Shown here: piece after piece, positions 42,561 through 51,387 of the stretch
Layout of the letters: every line of letters begins with the position of its first letter
Numbering within the stretch: the first letter of the stretch is position 1
Source: Paenibacillus aceris
GTDB lineage: Bacteria; Bacillota; Bacilli; Paenibacillales; NBRC-103111
Assembly (NCBI RefSeq): GCF_017874035.1
Contig: NZ_JAGGKV010000005.1
Location: 248,001-312,000, forward strand
Direction of reading: 5' to 3'
DNA length: 64,000 nucleotides
The notes under the pieces: generated by a model
The model's input: the letters and a program-made list of their open reading frames with translations, nothing else
The model's database searches: none
What the model was told of the DNA's origin: nothing
Position numbers and translations under genes: made by a program

Positions 42561-42779
42561 GTTCATCCAAGTTACCGAAGATTAGGATTAGCGACTAAGC
42601 TAAAACTCAAGTTGGAGGAAGAAGCTGAAAGTCATAAAGTTAATTTAATTTATACACATACAGAAGAAACAAATAATCATGTCATCGAATTAAATAAAAA
42701 AATCGGGTATCAAGAGGTTCGACGTGGGCCAATTTGGGATGAAGTAATCCGAGTAAGCCTGATTAAGCAATTAAGCTAA
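42561..42779 (+). pseudogene. C-terminal scrap of a GNAT acetyltransferase
   Basis: This frame reads VHPSYRRLGLATKLKLKLEE and then NHVIELNKKIGY, which is GNAT motif A (RRLGLA loop) to the C-terminus. The N-terminal half is missing; the fragment is joined out of frame to the HAD scrap. Not expected to be functional. Confidence 0.65.
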
Positions 42780-42820
42780 CATCCAGGGATTCACCATAAA
42801 CACAGAGATCTCTTGTCTAA

Positions 42821-43705
42821 TTAATTTAACTGGCTTTTACGATACTGAATGGGAGTAAAGCCCGTTATCTTTTTAAAAATCCGACAAAAGTAAGGGAAAT
42901 TAGGTATTCCAACCAAAGAACCGATCTGTTCTATAGATTTTGATTCTGTTTTTAACAACCAGCAAGCTTGTCTTATTCTTCGCGCGATCACATATTCGGT
43001 GATGCTTCCCCCTGTTTCGGCTCGAAATAATCGAGAGACATGATTCTTGGAAAGATGGAGTTCCTTTGCTAATTCAATCAAGTCAAAAGGTTCCGTATAA
43101 TGCTCTTCGACCCAATTCATTATTTTTTCAGCATGGCTATCCGGGCGTGCGACCCCTCCAAATCCTCCAATATGTAGTGAGGTAAGATAGTCTAAAATGT
43201 TGAGAATCAACATGGACGCAGTCTCGTGATCCTCATCCTTTTCTTTCCACCCCGAAACCAAGTCATAGAATCGTTCAAGAACGCCTAACATATAAGTCGA
43301 GTCGCGCTCCTCACGGAACACCTGATTGGACATTTGTTCCTTCCATATCTGCTCAAAAAAACGAGACAGCACAGAAAAGTTTTTTAGATGAGGTGCAACG
43401 ATGGAGGGCTCAAAGGTTAAAACCGTTCGTACATATGGATTTTGAGGATTGGCATCAAATTGAATACGGTGAAGCTGGAAAGGTTGTAAAATGACGACAC
43501 ATCCAGCCTCTAATTTGTAAATCTTGCGGTTGAGGGTCAGGGTTCCTTTTCCTTGATGGATAAATAAGACCTCGATCCCTTTATGATAATGGTAAGTAAT
43601 AGGGGGACACTCTAAGGACACAGCCCTATATTTAAGTCGTATCGCCCGGTTGTTTAGAACATGAAATACTTGTGCACGTTCATCTATTTGATTCGTGTGT
43701 TTCAA
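42821..43705 (-). CDS. AraC-family regulator with cupin sensor domain
   Basis: This 294-residue regulator has an N-terminal cupin (HYHKGIEVLFIHQGKGTLTL, about 35-90) that binds a small ligand and two helix-turn-helix motifs (about 190-290) ending FKKITGFTPIQYRKS. TTG start with GGTGAG upstream on the minus strand. It is divergent from the small gene and MFS gene at 43.9-45.5 kb and probably controls them through the 200-base shared region. Confidence 0.88.
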   Translation of the reverse strand: MKHTNQIDERAQVFHVLNNRAIRLKYRAVSLECPPITYHYHKGIEVLFIHQGKGTLTLNRKIYKLEAGCVVILQPFQLHRIQFDANPQNPYVRTVLTFEPSIVAPHLKNFSVLSRFFEQIWKEQMSNQVFREERDSTYMLGVLERFYDLVSGWKEKDEDHETASMLILNILDYLTSLHIGGFGGVARPDSHAEKIMNWVEEHYTEPFDLIELAKELHLSKNHVSRLFRAETGGSITEYVIARRIRQACWLLKTESKSIEQIGSLVGIPNFPYFCRIFKKITGFTPIQYRKSQLN

Positions 43706-43901
43706 CGATGCTCACCATCCAACCATCTTTTCAAAATTATCAATTGAGTGATATTTTGTGACTTAAGAATATAACTTTTTTGACCAAAAAATAAGCTATG
43801 ATAATAATGTCGATATGATCTAATTATACGATGTAGTAATTATTGGTGACAATGCTGCTAGCAGAGAATAAGAATCACAGACCTTCGGAGGTGGGCGTAG
43901 A

Positions 43902-44240
43902 ATGACTTTCGTTTTAGCGACTCTAAAAGAGGACGAATACACCGAATTATTGGATGGCATCAAAGATATTCTGAAAGAATGCTATCAGATAACAGAAGAC
44001 GAGGCGAAGTTAGTTATTCATGAAGGTAGTGAAAAAGCGCAAGAGTATTTAAATGACTATTTCCCCTACATAGACTCGATTCGAGAAATGGTTGACGGAA
44101 TTAATGACACACTAGACAAGCATATGAATCTAGTGTTTCAGGAGGAAGAATTACCGAATAAAATGATTTATGAAGCAGCTGCGTGGCACGCGTTTGAATA
44201 TGTAAGATGTTACTATAAAAGAGCGGCAAATTTCGTGTAA
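43902..44240 (+). CDS. Small acidic protein before an MFS gene
   Basis: A 112-residue, mostly helical acidic protein (LLDGIKDILKECYQITEDEA). No family recognised. GGAGGTG lies 8 bases before the ATG. It is 40 bases before the MFS gene, so the two are probably co-transcribed and controlled by the divergent AraC regulator. Confidence 0.7.
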   Translation: MTFVLATLKEDEYTELLDGIKDILKECYQITEDEAKLVIHEGSEKAQEYLNDYFPYIDSIREMVDGINDTLDKHMNLVFQEEELPNKMIYEAAAWHAFEYVRCYYKRAANFV

Positions 44241-44280
44241 CGGCATTTCCGACTAAAACATGAGGAAGGCGAAAAATCCG

Positions 44281-45453
44281 ATGGCCAGAAAATCAACTTA
44301 CGTGTACATGTCCGTGTATTACTCGCTGGTATTTATGGCGCTAGGCGCCTTTAGTAACTATATTCCGCTCTATTACAACGACATCCGTCTTGATCATTTC
44401 CAGATTGGTCTGCTCTCGACCGCGGGAGCGATTACCGCGATGATCGCTCAGCCACGCTGGGGATTGGCTGCCGACAGAGCGGCATCGAAAAACCATCTGC
44501 TCCTTCTGGCCTTGCTGCTGACCTCTATCCTCGTCTGGACGCTGCCGGCGGTAGGCAATCAATTCTGGTTGCTATTTGTGTGCACAGTTGTGTTCGGCGC
44601 CGTCCAATGCGTAATCAACCCGCTCGGAGACACGATTACGCTGGAGATTTCCCGCAAGTCGGGATTTAACTTTTCACGCATCCGCACAGCAGGATCCGTC
44701 GGTTATGCCTTGATGGCGGTTATTGCCGGTTGGCTGCTGGACCGTAACCTGCATTATATGTTCCCCTTGTTCTCTGGACTCGTGTTCGTCGCCTTCCTGC
44801 TAGCTTGGGGCATCCCTAAAGTGGAAGGCCATCAGCGCAAGGCGAAGGTGGAACTGAAACAGCTATTCACCAGTAGAAAGCTTGTACTGATCTACTTGTA
44901 CACGTTGGTGGTAAACTGTACGATGGGCTTTTTTACGACGTTCCAAGCCGTATACAGTAAGGAGCAGGGATTGAGTACGGCGTTGATCGGCCTTGGGGTA
45001 AGTATAGGTTCAGTCAGCCAGTTCCCGTTCATGCTGTTTTTTCAACCACTTTACCGAAGGTTCGGGATCTTTAAGATTTTGCTCTGCTCCGGGATTATCC
45101 TTGCCGTACGGTGGTTGCTGTTCAGCGGCTCCCTAAGCCCGGCCGTCTATTTGGCGACGTGGGTATTGCACGGTGGGACGTTCATGTTGTTTTACTTATG
45201 TCTCGCCGAGTACGTGAACACACATGTGCCCATAGAGCTGAAGGCAAGCGGCCAAATGATGAATTCATTGACGATGAACGCCATCAGTCGTACAATGGGT
45301 TCACTGTTAGGCGGACTGTACGCCGGCTGGTTCGGCATCCGTTCAGGGTTTGCAGTTAGCTCCTTCATCTGCATGGCTGCAGTGGCGTTGTTTTGGTATT
45401 ATTATAGGCCGAACGATGAGGAACAAATGGAAATGGAAGGGTCCGCCCAATAG
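44281..45453 (+). CDS. MFS transporter, MFS_1-like
   Basis: A 390-residue, 12-helix major facilitator (GAFSNYIPLYYNDIRLDH at the first helix, RWGLAADRAASKNHL in the 2-3 loop). The pattern resembles the 3-phenylpropionate/nucleoside-permease-like MFS branch. The substrate is unknown. ATG 44281 has AGGAAGG 11 bases upstream; an ATG 21 bases earlier overlaps that site. G+C-richer than its neighbours. Confidence 0.85.
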   Translation: MARKSTYVYMSVYYSLVFMALGAFSNYIPLYYNDIRLDHFQIGLLSTAGAITAMIAQPRWGLAADRAASKNHLLLLALLLTSILVWTLPAVGNQFWLLFVCTVVFGAVQCVINPLGDTITLEISRKSGFNFSRIRTAGSVGYALMAVIAGWLLDRNLHYMFPLFSGLVFVAFLLAWGIPKVEGHQRKAKVELKQLFTSRKLVLIYLYTLVVNCTMGFFTTFQAVYSKEQGLSTALIGLGVSIGSVSQFPFMLFFQPLYRRFGIFKILLCSGIILAVRWLLFSGSLSPAVYLATWVLHGGTFMLFYLCLAEYVNTHVPIELKASGQMMNSLTMNAISRTMGSLLGGLYAGWFGIRSGFAVSSFICMAAVALFWYYYRPNDEEQMEMEGSAQ

Positions 45454-45578
45454 GTGCGGTTGCCTACCGGCAGATTAATGCCACACGTTATCATTTGCGG
45501 AAGTTCAGGAAATTGTTGGAATTTATTAGTGAATTCTCCATTTAAATGAGTAATATCAAATTAGGGGGGATTCCTGTG

Positions 45579-46238
45579 ATGAAATCATTTTTGATTATTT
45601 TCTTTTTTCTATTCATTCTAGGCTGCGAAGAGCAAAGTATTACTGACGTAATCACTCAAGAGTCGCCTAAGACAGTAGTAATGAAACAGGACCTTATCAC
45701 TGTTGAAAATCAAAATGATGGAATGGCGCGTCGCAACTTAGAATATATCTCCAAAGACAAAGGGAAGATAGCTGTCGACCCGAATTATTTTAATATAAAT
45801 GATATTAATCGCGGCGATGTAATTTACTATAAAACACCTACAATTGATAAGAACAAATATCCAAGGCTAAACCCGCCCGAGTATAATATTGCAAGGGTTA
45901 TAGCTCTTCCAGGCGAAAATATTGAAATAAAAAAAGGTCAAGTTTATATTAACAATAAAAAGTTAGATACCTTCTATGGTAAAGCTCTCAGTTGGGGACT
46001 CGAAGAAGAAGAGTACTTTAAAACGGTCAATAAGCCAGGTTCAGCTCAATGTGATGAATCATGCCAGAAAACAATGAAAGAATACTTTAACATGGAGATG
46101 GCTAATGTTAAAGTGCCTGAGGGACATGTCTTTGTTATGGGTGATACGTGGTGGAGAAGTATTGACAGTCAAATCTTTGGTACTTTGCCTGTCTCCACTA
46201 TTAAGGGAAGGGTATTGGGATATGCTGGTACTTTATGA
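45579..46238 (+). CDS. Signal-peptidase-I-like lipoprotein lacking the catalytic Ser and Lys
   Basis: This 219-residue protein has a lipoprotein-type signal peptide ending ILGC. The S26 signal peptidase fold is recognisable: ARVIALPGENIEI (box D region) and GDTWWRSIDSQIFGTLPVSTIKGRVLGY (box E). The nucleophile motif, normally SMEPT, reads GMARR, and the general-base Lys, normally in KRVIGLPG, is Ala (IARVIALPG). It is probably a non-catalytic relative with a binding or inhibitory role. ATG 45579 has GGGGGG about 8 bases upstream. Confidence 0.8.
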   Translation: MKSFLIIFFFLFILGCEEQSITDVITQESPKTVVMKQDLITVENQNDGMARRNLEYISKDKGKIAVDPNYFNINDINRGDVIYYKTPTIDKNKYPRLNPPEYNIARVIALPGENIEIKKGQVYINNKKLDTFYGKALSWGLEEEEYFKTVNKPGSAQCDESCQKTMKEYFNMEMANVKVPEGHVFVMGDTWWRSIDSQIFGTLPVSTIKGRVLGYAGTL

Positions 46239-46272
46239 CGAGAATACCCCAATTGATCTTCGATGAATTGCT

Positions 46273-46350
46273 TTTACAGGAGAACGATAGCAAATTAACA
46301 AACAGGGAGCAGCTTGCAGCAGCAGCTCCCTGTTCCTTTCAAGCAGATTA
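46273..46350 (+). repeat. attC-like element at a convergent gene junction
   Basis: GGAGAACGATAG, then a perfect stem AACAGGGAGC/GCTCCCTGTT (46301-46334). The 3' box is missing; the convergent DUF1259 gene ends directly after it. The stem may also terminate both transcripts. Confidence 0.6.
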
Positions 46351-46352
46351 CA

Positions 46353-46775
46353 CTAACCCAAAAAAGCGATAGAACGTTTTACTTTTTTTGCAAATTCAAT
46401 AGGATTATCAATCGACTCCCAGTGAATATACATAAGACGCGGGTTCTCGAACAGCCAGTGATTATGGACTGCTGTTACTTTAATCCCGTTATTGCGAAGA
46501 TTTGAGAGCAAGCGATTTACTTGGTTTTGGAAAAGAGCCGTTTCCCCCAAACAGAGTGCGCGCCCCGACTTGTCCAATGATTCAAACGAAAACAGTTGAT
46601 AACGGACTAAAGGAGATGTTGTGCGTCTTCCTAAAATAGCTGCGTTTACTCTCCTATTTCTAGTAACAAAACAAACCGGACCTTTTGTAATTTCATGCTC
46701 GGTTGCACCTAAAATGGTTGAAAATTGATTACATAGTCGTCTAAAGGCAGGACTTACATTTACTTGCTCCGCCAT
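46353..46775 (-). CDS. DUF1259 family protein, copy 2
   Basis: A 140-residue protein matching one DUF1259 domain: ALCLGETALFQNQVNRLLSNL, GIKVTAVHNHW and PRLMYIHWE. Typical family members are about twice as long with two such domains; here each gene encodes one. Function unknown. AAAGGATG lies before the ATG. It follows copy 1 by 46 bases on the minus strand, so the two may form a complex that mimics a two-domain protein. Confidence 0.82.
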   Translation of the reverse strand: MAEQVNVSPAFRRLCNQFSTILGATEHEITKGPVCFVTRNRRVNAAILGRRTTSPLVRYQLFSFESLDKSGRALCLGETALFQNQVNRLLSNLRNNGIKVTAVHNHWLFENPRLMYIHWESIDNPIEFAKKVKRSIAFLG

Positions 46776-46821
46776 ATGAAATCATCCTTTCATAATAAGA
46801 TACGAACAAACTCAACGGCAA

Positions 46822-47241
46822 TTAACCCAAGAATGCAATGGACTCTTTGGTTCTTTTCGCAAATACGACAGGATTCATGATAGCTTCCCAGTGCATATAC
46901 ATTAATCGAGGATTTTCTTTTAGCCAGTGATTATGAATCGCAGTCACTTTTATCCCGCGTTTACGGAGGTTCGTTATTAAACGATTAACCTGATCTTGAT
47001 GAACGGCAGTCTCACCCAAGCATAGCGCACGACCCGAACTATCTAGCGATTCAAATGAGAACATTTGCATTTGAACCAGAGGGGAGCGCGTTCTTCTTCC
47101 TAAGATCGTTTCTTTTAAATTCGTCATTCGCGTCACAAAACAAACCGGACCTGCATCAATTTCCGATTCGCCTCCTAAAATTTTGCCAAATTGCATACAA
47201 AGTCTTCTAAATTGCGGACTTACTTTCACTTGTTGTGCCAT
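46822..47241 (-). CDS. DUF1259 family protein, copy 1
   Basis: A 139-residue paralogue of the next gene, with ALCLGETAVHQDQVNRLITNL, GIKVTAIHNHW and PRLMYMHWE in the same order. AAAGGAGG precedes the ATG. The pair lies downstream of a GMC oxidoreductase gene on the same strand, but a terminator intervenes. Confidence 0.82.
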   Translation of the reverse strand: MAQQVKVSPQFRRLCMQFGKILGGESEIDAGPVCFVTRMTNLKETILGRRTRSPLVQMQMFSFESLDSSGRALCLGETAVHQDQVNRLITNLRKRGIKVTAIHNHWLKENPRLMYMHWEAIMNPVVFAKRTKESIAFLG

Positions 47242-47349
47242 ATAAATCCTCCTTTAATCGTGTTCTCCATAACGTATGATCAAAGTAGAAGAGAGAATTG
47301 GACCAATCACTATTGTTTCAAAAATGTACGAATTCCATAGACCAGAAAA

Positions 47350-47383
47350 AACACTAAAAAAGCACTCTGAACGTAGAGTGCCT
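47350..47383 (-). terminator. Rho-independent terminator of the GMC gene
   Basis: GCACTCT (47362-47368) pairs with AGAGTGC (47375-47381); read on the minus strand the stem is followed by a T-tract. Confidence 0.8.
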
Positions 47384-47412
47384 TTATGAAAACTGAACGT
47401 AAGAGATTTCAG

Positions 47413-49041
47413 TTACTCTTCGCTATTTTCGAATCTCTCTCGAATCTTCCTCCGTTGTTTCCTTTTATCTAACCATATGACTTGTTTAGCGATCGTATAT
47501 CCGATTAGATATGCTGCCGCCGAAGTATTTCCATCCACAGTAAATGGGATGATTGAAGCGTCTGCAACAATTAAATCTTTTACCCCGTGAACGTTTCCAC
47601 GCCGATCAACGACCCCTCCATTTTTTAAAGGAGCCATACGAAGCGAGCTTTGTTGGTGATGATTGTGGTCAAAATTTTCTTTAATAAATTGCTCAAGTTC
47701 GGTATCATCTTCTATCGTTTCAGGAGTTGGTGAAATGAGGCGGTATGTTGGATCAATGGAGACTAGCTCAGCAGCTATATTCTTTACATAGATCTTATAA
47801 ATGTTTTTTACGGCTTCCAAATCACTCGGATTATCGAGAAATCCTTCATCTGCGAGCACAATTTTAAGTGGGTCTTTGTTTTGGATTTTAATGGAACCGC
47901 GACTCTTCGGACGCAGGTAAATCAAACCTAACGTTAACGTATCACCCTCAGAACCAATACCCAAAATTTGAACCGCTCGACGCTTTCCATCTATTTTTAA
48001 AGGGTCAGGCAGGAAAGCCCCGCCAGTATAAAGGGCATTTGGATCATTTGAAGGTAAAGGTCTGTCGCTAGGATTTGATTGAAATACTGCAAAGTTAAGT
48101 GTGTGGTTTCTTAAGCTTTTCCCCACGTTTGGATTATGAAAGATGCAGCGAATACCAGCTTCTTTAAGTATTTTTGCAGATCCTATACCGGATAGCATTA
48201 AGAGTTGAGCGCTGTTAATACCTGCTGTAATAATGACCTTTTTCCTTGCGTGTGCGATTATGCGCTTACCATTTTTTAGAAATTCCACTCCGCGGGCGCG
48301 CTTATTAGAAAAAATCACCCGTAAAGCGGTCGAATCAGAAAATAATCTTAATTTACGACCATTTACTCCCCGACCATTCAACGCTAAGACATCCGAAGAC
48401 AAAAATGCAGTGGAGGAACTTTCCCTTCTGCCATTCGGTTTTTGATATAATTGCCATCGAGTAAAGGGGCCAATTGTGGTTTTCGGATTATTATAATCGA
48501 GAATTTCAGGGAAGCCGGTAGCTCGCTCGATTGCATTAACTAATTTTTTTGCCATGGATGTCGGATTTAGAGGAGCCTGACGAATGTCAATGCGCCCACG
48601 ATACCCGCGTGCAGAGGCATTATTTGTATTCCCATTATATTTTTCAAGTCTTTTGAATCGCAGAACCGCTCGATTAGGAGACCAGAGAGGCCCGAGCAGC
48701 CTTTCCCATTCTTTCAATACCTTGCCTGTTGGGCGCACGTACTGTTCTCCGTTAATTGATGAACCGCCGCCCAAGAGACGTCCTGTTGTCCATTCAAACA
48801 TTCGATCGTCCAGCCCCGCTTGCGGGACACCTTCTCCTTGCCAGAAATACTGAGGGAAGAACTGTTCTTCCAGCTCAGAAGCCATCGTCGAGTCGCTAAT
48901 CGGTTTGTCTTTATCGTTGTTTCCGCCCGCTTCTAAAACAAGGACGGATGTTCTTTTATCGTCGGATAGGGTTTTCGCGATTACTGCTCCTGCGGGTCCT
49001 GTACCCACAATAATGTAATCAAAAATTAATTTTCTTTCCAT
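47413..49041 (-). CDS. GMC-family FAD oxidoreductase
   Basis: This 542-residue flavoenzyme has the N-terminal FAD loop IVGTGPAGAVIAKTL, the GMC signature GRLLGGGSSINGEQYVRP and a C-terminal VDGNTSAAAYLIGYTIAKQV. The family oxidises alcohols such as sugars or choline. The substrate is not evident. ATG 49041 has GGAGAG 6 bases upstream. Neighbours are the DUF1259 pair downstream and small basic proteins on the other strand. Confidence 0.9.
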   Translation of the reverse strand: MERKLIFDYIIVGTGPAGAVIAKTLSDDKRTSVLVLEAGGNNDKDKPISDSTMASELEEQFFPQYFWQGEGVPQAGLDDRMFEWTTGRLLGGGSSINGEQYVRPTGKVLKEWERLLGPLWSPNRAVLRFKRLEKYNGNTNNASARGYRGRIDIRQAPLNPTSMAKKLVNAIERATGFPEILDYNNPKTTIGPFTRWQLYQKPNGRRESSSTAFLSSDVLALNGRGVNGRKLRLFSDSTALRVIFSNKRARGVEFLKNGKRIIAHARKKVIITAGINSAQLLMLSGIGSAKILKEAGIRCIFHNPNVGKSLRNHTLNFAVFQSNPSDRPLPSNDPNALYTGGAFLPDPLKIDGKRRAVQILGIGSEGDTLTLGLIYLRPKSRGSIKIQNKDPLKIVLADEGFLDNPSDLEAVKNIYKIYVKNIAAELVSIDPTYRLISPTPETIEDDTELEQFIKENFDHNHHQQSSLRMAPLKNGGVVDRRGNVHGVKDLIVADASIIPFTVDGNTSAAAYLIGYTIAKQVIWLDKRKQRRKIRERFENSEE

Positions 49042-49386
49042 CAAAACTCTCCTTTAATAACGGGCTAATGTAGGATATTAAGTTTAGTTGTCTCATGTGT
49101 CGAAAAAATAACTTGCCCTGTACACCCAGAGGGAAGATCGACTTGGAAAAATAAAATGCATCAAGTTGGTTAAGGGTTTTGTTATTCGAAAATTATCAAT
49201 GTAGCCAAGTCATTAATGAAAGTTTACGTTACAGTACCTGAGTCTAGGCAAATGCCGTGTGCAACCAAGGTGTTTCCCCATAGACTGCTGTTGTAAGTCG
49301 ATAAAAAACATAATGTGCTGGGAAAATGCGATTAGCTTTTTGGTAATAAAGGAGACGATTCAACTAGTAAAAAAGGAGAGGGATAA
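49042..49386. other. Intergenic region between divergent genes
   Basis: About 345 bases with no open frame or hairpin that stands out. It should hold promoters for the GMC gene and the small + strand gene, but none could be assigned with confidence. Confidence 0.35.
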
Positions 49387-49644
49387 ATGTCTAGAGAGTT
49401 CCATTTAACTACAACTCGAAGAGTGCCTTTGAAAACACAAAAAAGGATAAGAAATATTTCCCCTGGTCTGATTGGTAGAGTTGTTGTTGTTCGAACACTA
49501 TTTAATACATTTACTGGCTGTTTATTAAGTGTTGGGCCAAACACAATTCGATTACGGATTTTTAGCGGGATAGACCGAATATTTATAACGATTCGTATTC
49601 CAATTGGTATCATAATTGATATTTTCCGTTTTCCATGCCCATGA
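49387..49644 (+). CDS. Small basic hydrophobic protein, possibly spore-coat type
   Basis: An 85-residue protein with a basic N-terminus (TTTRRVPLKTQKRIR) and a beta-rich body (LIGRVVVVRTLFNTFTGCLL, then ITIRIPIGIIIDI). The repeated short beta strands recall YuzF/DUF2642-like spore proteins, but the match is weak. AAAGGAGAGG lies before the ATG. Function unknown. Confidence 0.6.
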   Translation: MSREFHLTTTRRVPLKTQKRIRNISPGLIGRVVVVRTLFNTFTGCLLSVGPNTIRLRIFSGIDRIFITIRIPIGIIIDIFRFPCP

Positions 49645-49814
49645 CAAGGTAGATTTGAGTTAATGAAAAGGAAATTCGGTAGAGGTGTGGCAGGGGTTTC
49701 GGCGTAAGCGATCACTTCCATATCAGAGTTCTATTAAGGCGAGTAGTTGTAAAAACTCGTCTTTTTTGCAAGCTTAAATGCCGCATTAGGTTTTCTACAG
49801 GGAGGTTCTGACCG

Positions 49815-50045
49815 ATGAAAAAGGATCAAAGACCTGTAACGAATCGTTATATAACAATTGCCATTTTACGTCGAGCCGCTGCACGAATGATCCCCTTGTA
49901 TACTCGAATTGCGCATAATCGAAAATATGCGGAAGCCTGGACCGCAGCCTTACGAGAAGGCAACATATCCCAACGCCTGTTAGATAAAATTGGCATAAGC
50001 CTTAACGATAAGGACATTTTCTCCTTTGGTGGTGCAGGAAATTGA
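49815..50045 (+). CDS. Small basic protein of unknown function
   Basis: A 76-residue protein with two basic helical stretches (ITIAILRRAAARMIPLYTR, then LREGNISQRLLDKIG). GGGAGG precedes the ATG. The stop codon overlaps a possible TTG start of a 39-codon frame (TTGA). No family recognised. Confidence 0.6.
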   Translation: MKKDQRPVTNRYITIAILRRAAARMIPLYTRIAHNRKYAEAWTAALREGNISQRLLDKIGISLNDKDIFSFGGAGN

Positions 50046-50161
50046 ACTCGGAAGCATTTCGCGCCGTTCAAATTACGAAGACAGGCTTCCAAATCGTTTT
50101 TCAATTTGGTGCAAGTCCAATTTTCTATTATAACGAGTTTTATCGCGGGGTAGATTTTTAG
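50042..50161 (+). CDS. Possible 39-residue coupled protein
   Basis: TTG at 50042 overlaps the previous stop (TTGA) and opens a frame of 39 codons with protein-like composition (NSEAFRAVQITKTGFQ, then SPIFYYNEFYRGVDF). Four-base overlap of this kind is typical of translational coupling. It could also be a decayed C-terminal extension. Confidence 0.4.
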   Translation: MNSEAFRAVQITKTGFQIVFQFGASPIFYYNEFYRGVDF

Positions 50162-50325
50162 GGATAAAGCCATTCAATATAGGTGCTTTCTCGAAGAGCT
50201 ACATCAAAATGATTAACTGAATGGTTAGTGAAGGAGAATAGACTAAACAAATGGGAAACGAGAGTTAAGTAATTGTTACATGATTGAAATTTTATTTCGT
50301 TGTAAATTTAATATTTTAAAGTAAG

Positions 50326-50361
50326 AGCATTTCTTTGTAATGAGAAATGCTTTTTATTTTT
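50326..50361 (+). terminator. Rho-independent terminator
   Basis: AGCATTTCT (50326-50334) pairs perfectly with AGAAATGCT (50343-50351), followed by TTTTATTTTT. The rest of 50162-50483 holds no gene. Confidence 0.88.
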
Positions 50362-50483
50362 GTCAAAATCAAAAGGATATTTCAAAAACAATAATAATAT
50401 AATAAATAACAGTATAAATTTATTGTAAAACGATATATTGTATGTTAAAATCATGTTGTCATTAAATAAGTGAGGTGTTTTAA

Positions 50484-50975
50484 ATGAATGTTAAACGAGG
50501 CTCAACCACGTTCTTAAAGGTAATTATTTTTCTGGCTGGAATTGCAGTGCTTGCTTTGTGTATCTGGTTGCCTGTGATAGCCGTTAGAGATGCAAGGGTA
50601 CATCCAGATACGGCTTACTTCCTGATCCCCTTTTTAATATGTGCATACGGATTTTGTATTGCGTTTTCTGTTGCGTTGTATCAAGCATATAAACTCTTAA
50701 CCTACATCGAAAAGAACAATGCTTTCTCTGAATTATCCCTTAAATCTTTGACGATTATAAAGAAATGTGCTTTTACAGTCATCTTTCTCATTTTGTTAGG
50801 AATAGTAAGCTTAAGGGTGCTTGCTCAAGTTACAGATAGTGATGATGCGGCGGGTCCTACGTCATTATGTCTAATGGGCATTTTAGCAACAAGTATCATC
50901 GCAGCCATTGTGGACGCACTTCAAAAGCCATTAATAAATGCCCCAGATATAAAGTCAAAAAACAAAGTGGATTGA
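50484..50975 (+). CDS. DUF2975 membrane protein
   Basis: A 163-residue protein with four hydrophobic segments (about 10-30, 45-65, 92-112, 128-145) and the DUF2975 pattern YKLLTYIEKNNAFSELSLKSLTIIKKCA. Such proteins usually precede a small Cro/CI-type regulator that controls them; here none follows and an attC-like site comes next instead. GAGGTG precedes the ATG. Function unknown. Confidence 0.82.
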   Translation: MNVKRGSTTFLKVIIFLAGIAVLALCIWLPVIAVRDARVHPDTAYFLIPFLICAYGFCIAFSVALYQAYKLLTYIEKNNAFSELSLKSLTIIKKCAFTVIFLILLGIVSLRVLAQVTDSDDAAGPTSLCLMGILATSIIAAIVDALQKPLINAPDIKSKNKVD

Positions 50976-50985
50976 TTTCGAATTA

Positions 50986-51073
50986 CACAAACAGGAACGA
51001 TAGTTCAATCGCGACATGACGGCAGCCGGAGCAGGAACGGCTGCCGTTGTCCATTGTAACGGGCAGGTTAGTT
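50986..51073 (+). repeat. attC-like site, best-folded copy
   Basis: Degenerate CACAAAC, then GTTCAAT (51003-51009), a perfect stem CGGCAGCCG/CGGCTGCCG (51020-51046), ATTGTAAC (51053-51060), GGGCAG and GTTAGTT (51067-51073). GTTCAAT pairs with ATTGTAAC leaving one T unpaired, like the extrahelical base of integron attC sites. Confidence 0.75.
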
Positions 51074-51124
51074 GCAATATGTGGTAAAATGAGGTATCAA
51101 GTTCAGTTTTTGGGGGATCAGGGG

Positions 51125-51304
51125 ATGCCATCTTATGAGTTTGAGTTGAAACCGAAAGAACTTCTTCGATTGCTGTTCTTTAAAAAGATCTGTCCTGACT
51201 GCAAGAATAAGTTGGTGAAAAATAACGAAAAGACCTTTCTCAAAAGAGGTTGGTACAACATGAACGGAACTTATAGTTATGGAAACCAATATTTCTTCGT
51301 TTAG
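51125..51304 (+). CDS. Small protein with half a zinc ribbon
   Basis: A 59-residue protein (FFKKICPDCKNKLVK, one CxxC pair) preceded by GGGGG 9 bases before ATG 51125; the frame is also open upstream into the repeat. The second CxxC pair needed for a zinc ribbon is absent, so it may be C-terminally truncated or may dimerise. Family not named. It sits between two attC-like sites with the next gene. Confidence 0.5.
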   Translation: MPSYEFELKPKELLRLLFFKKICPDCKNKLVKNNEKTFLKRGWYNMNGTYSYGNQYFFV

Positions 51305-51387
51305 TTTCGGTACACGTCACTCAAGTAACGAGTAGTTTAATTCAAAAAAATTTTGTATATATGTTTAAAAAAAGGAGATGGAATCTC

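Noticed and set aside
49332..49721. 129-codon frame on the minus strand
   Set aside because: It is antisense to a small gene with a strong ribosome site and lacks one of its own.
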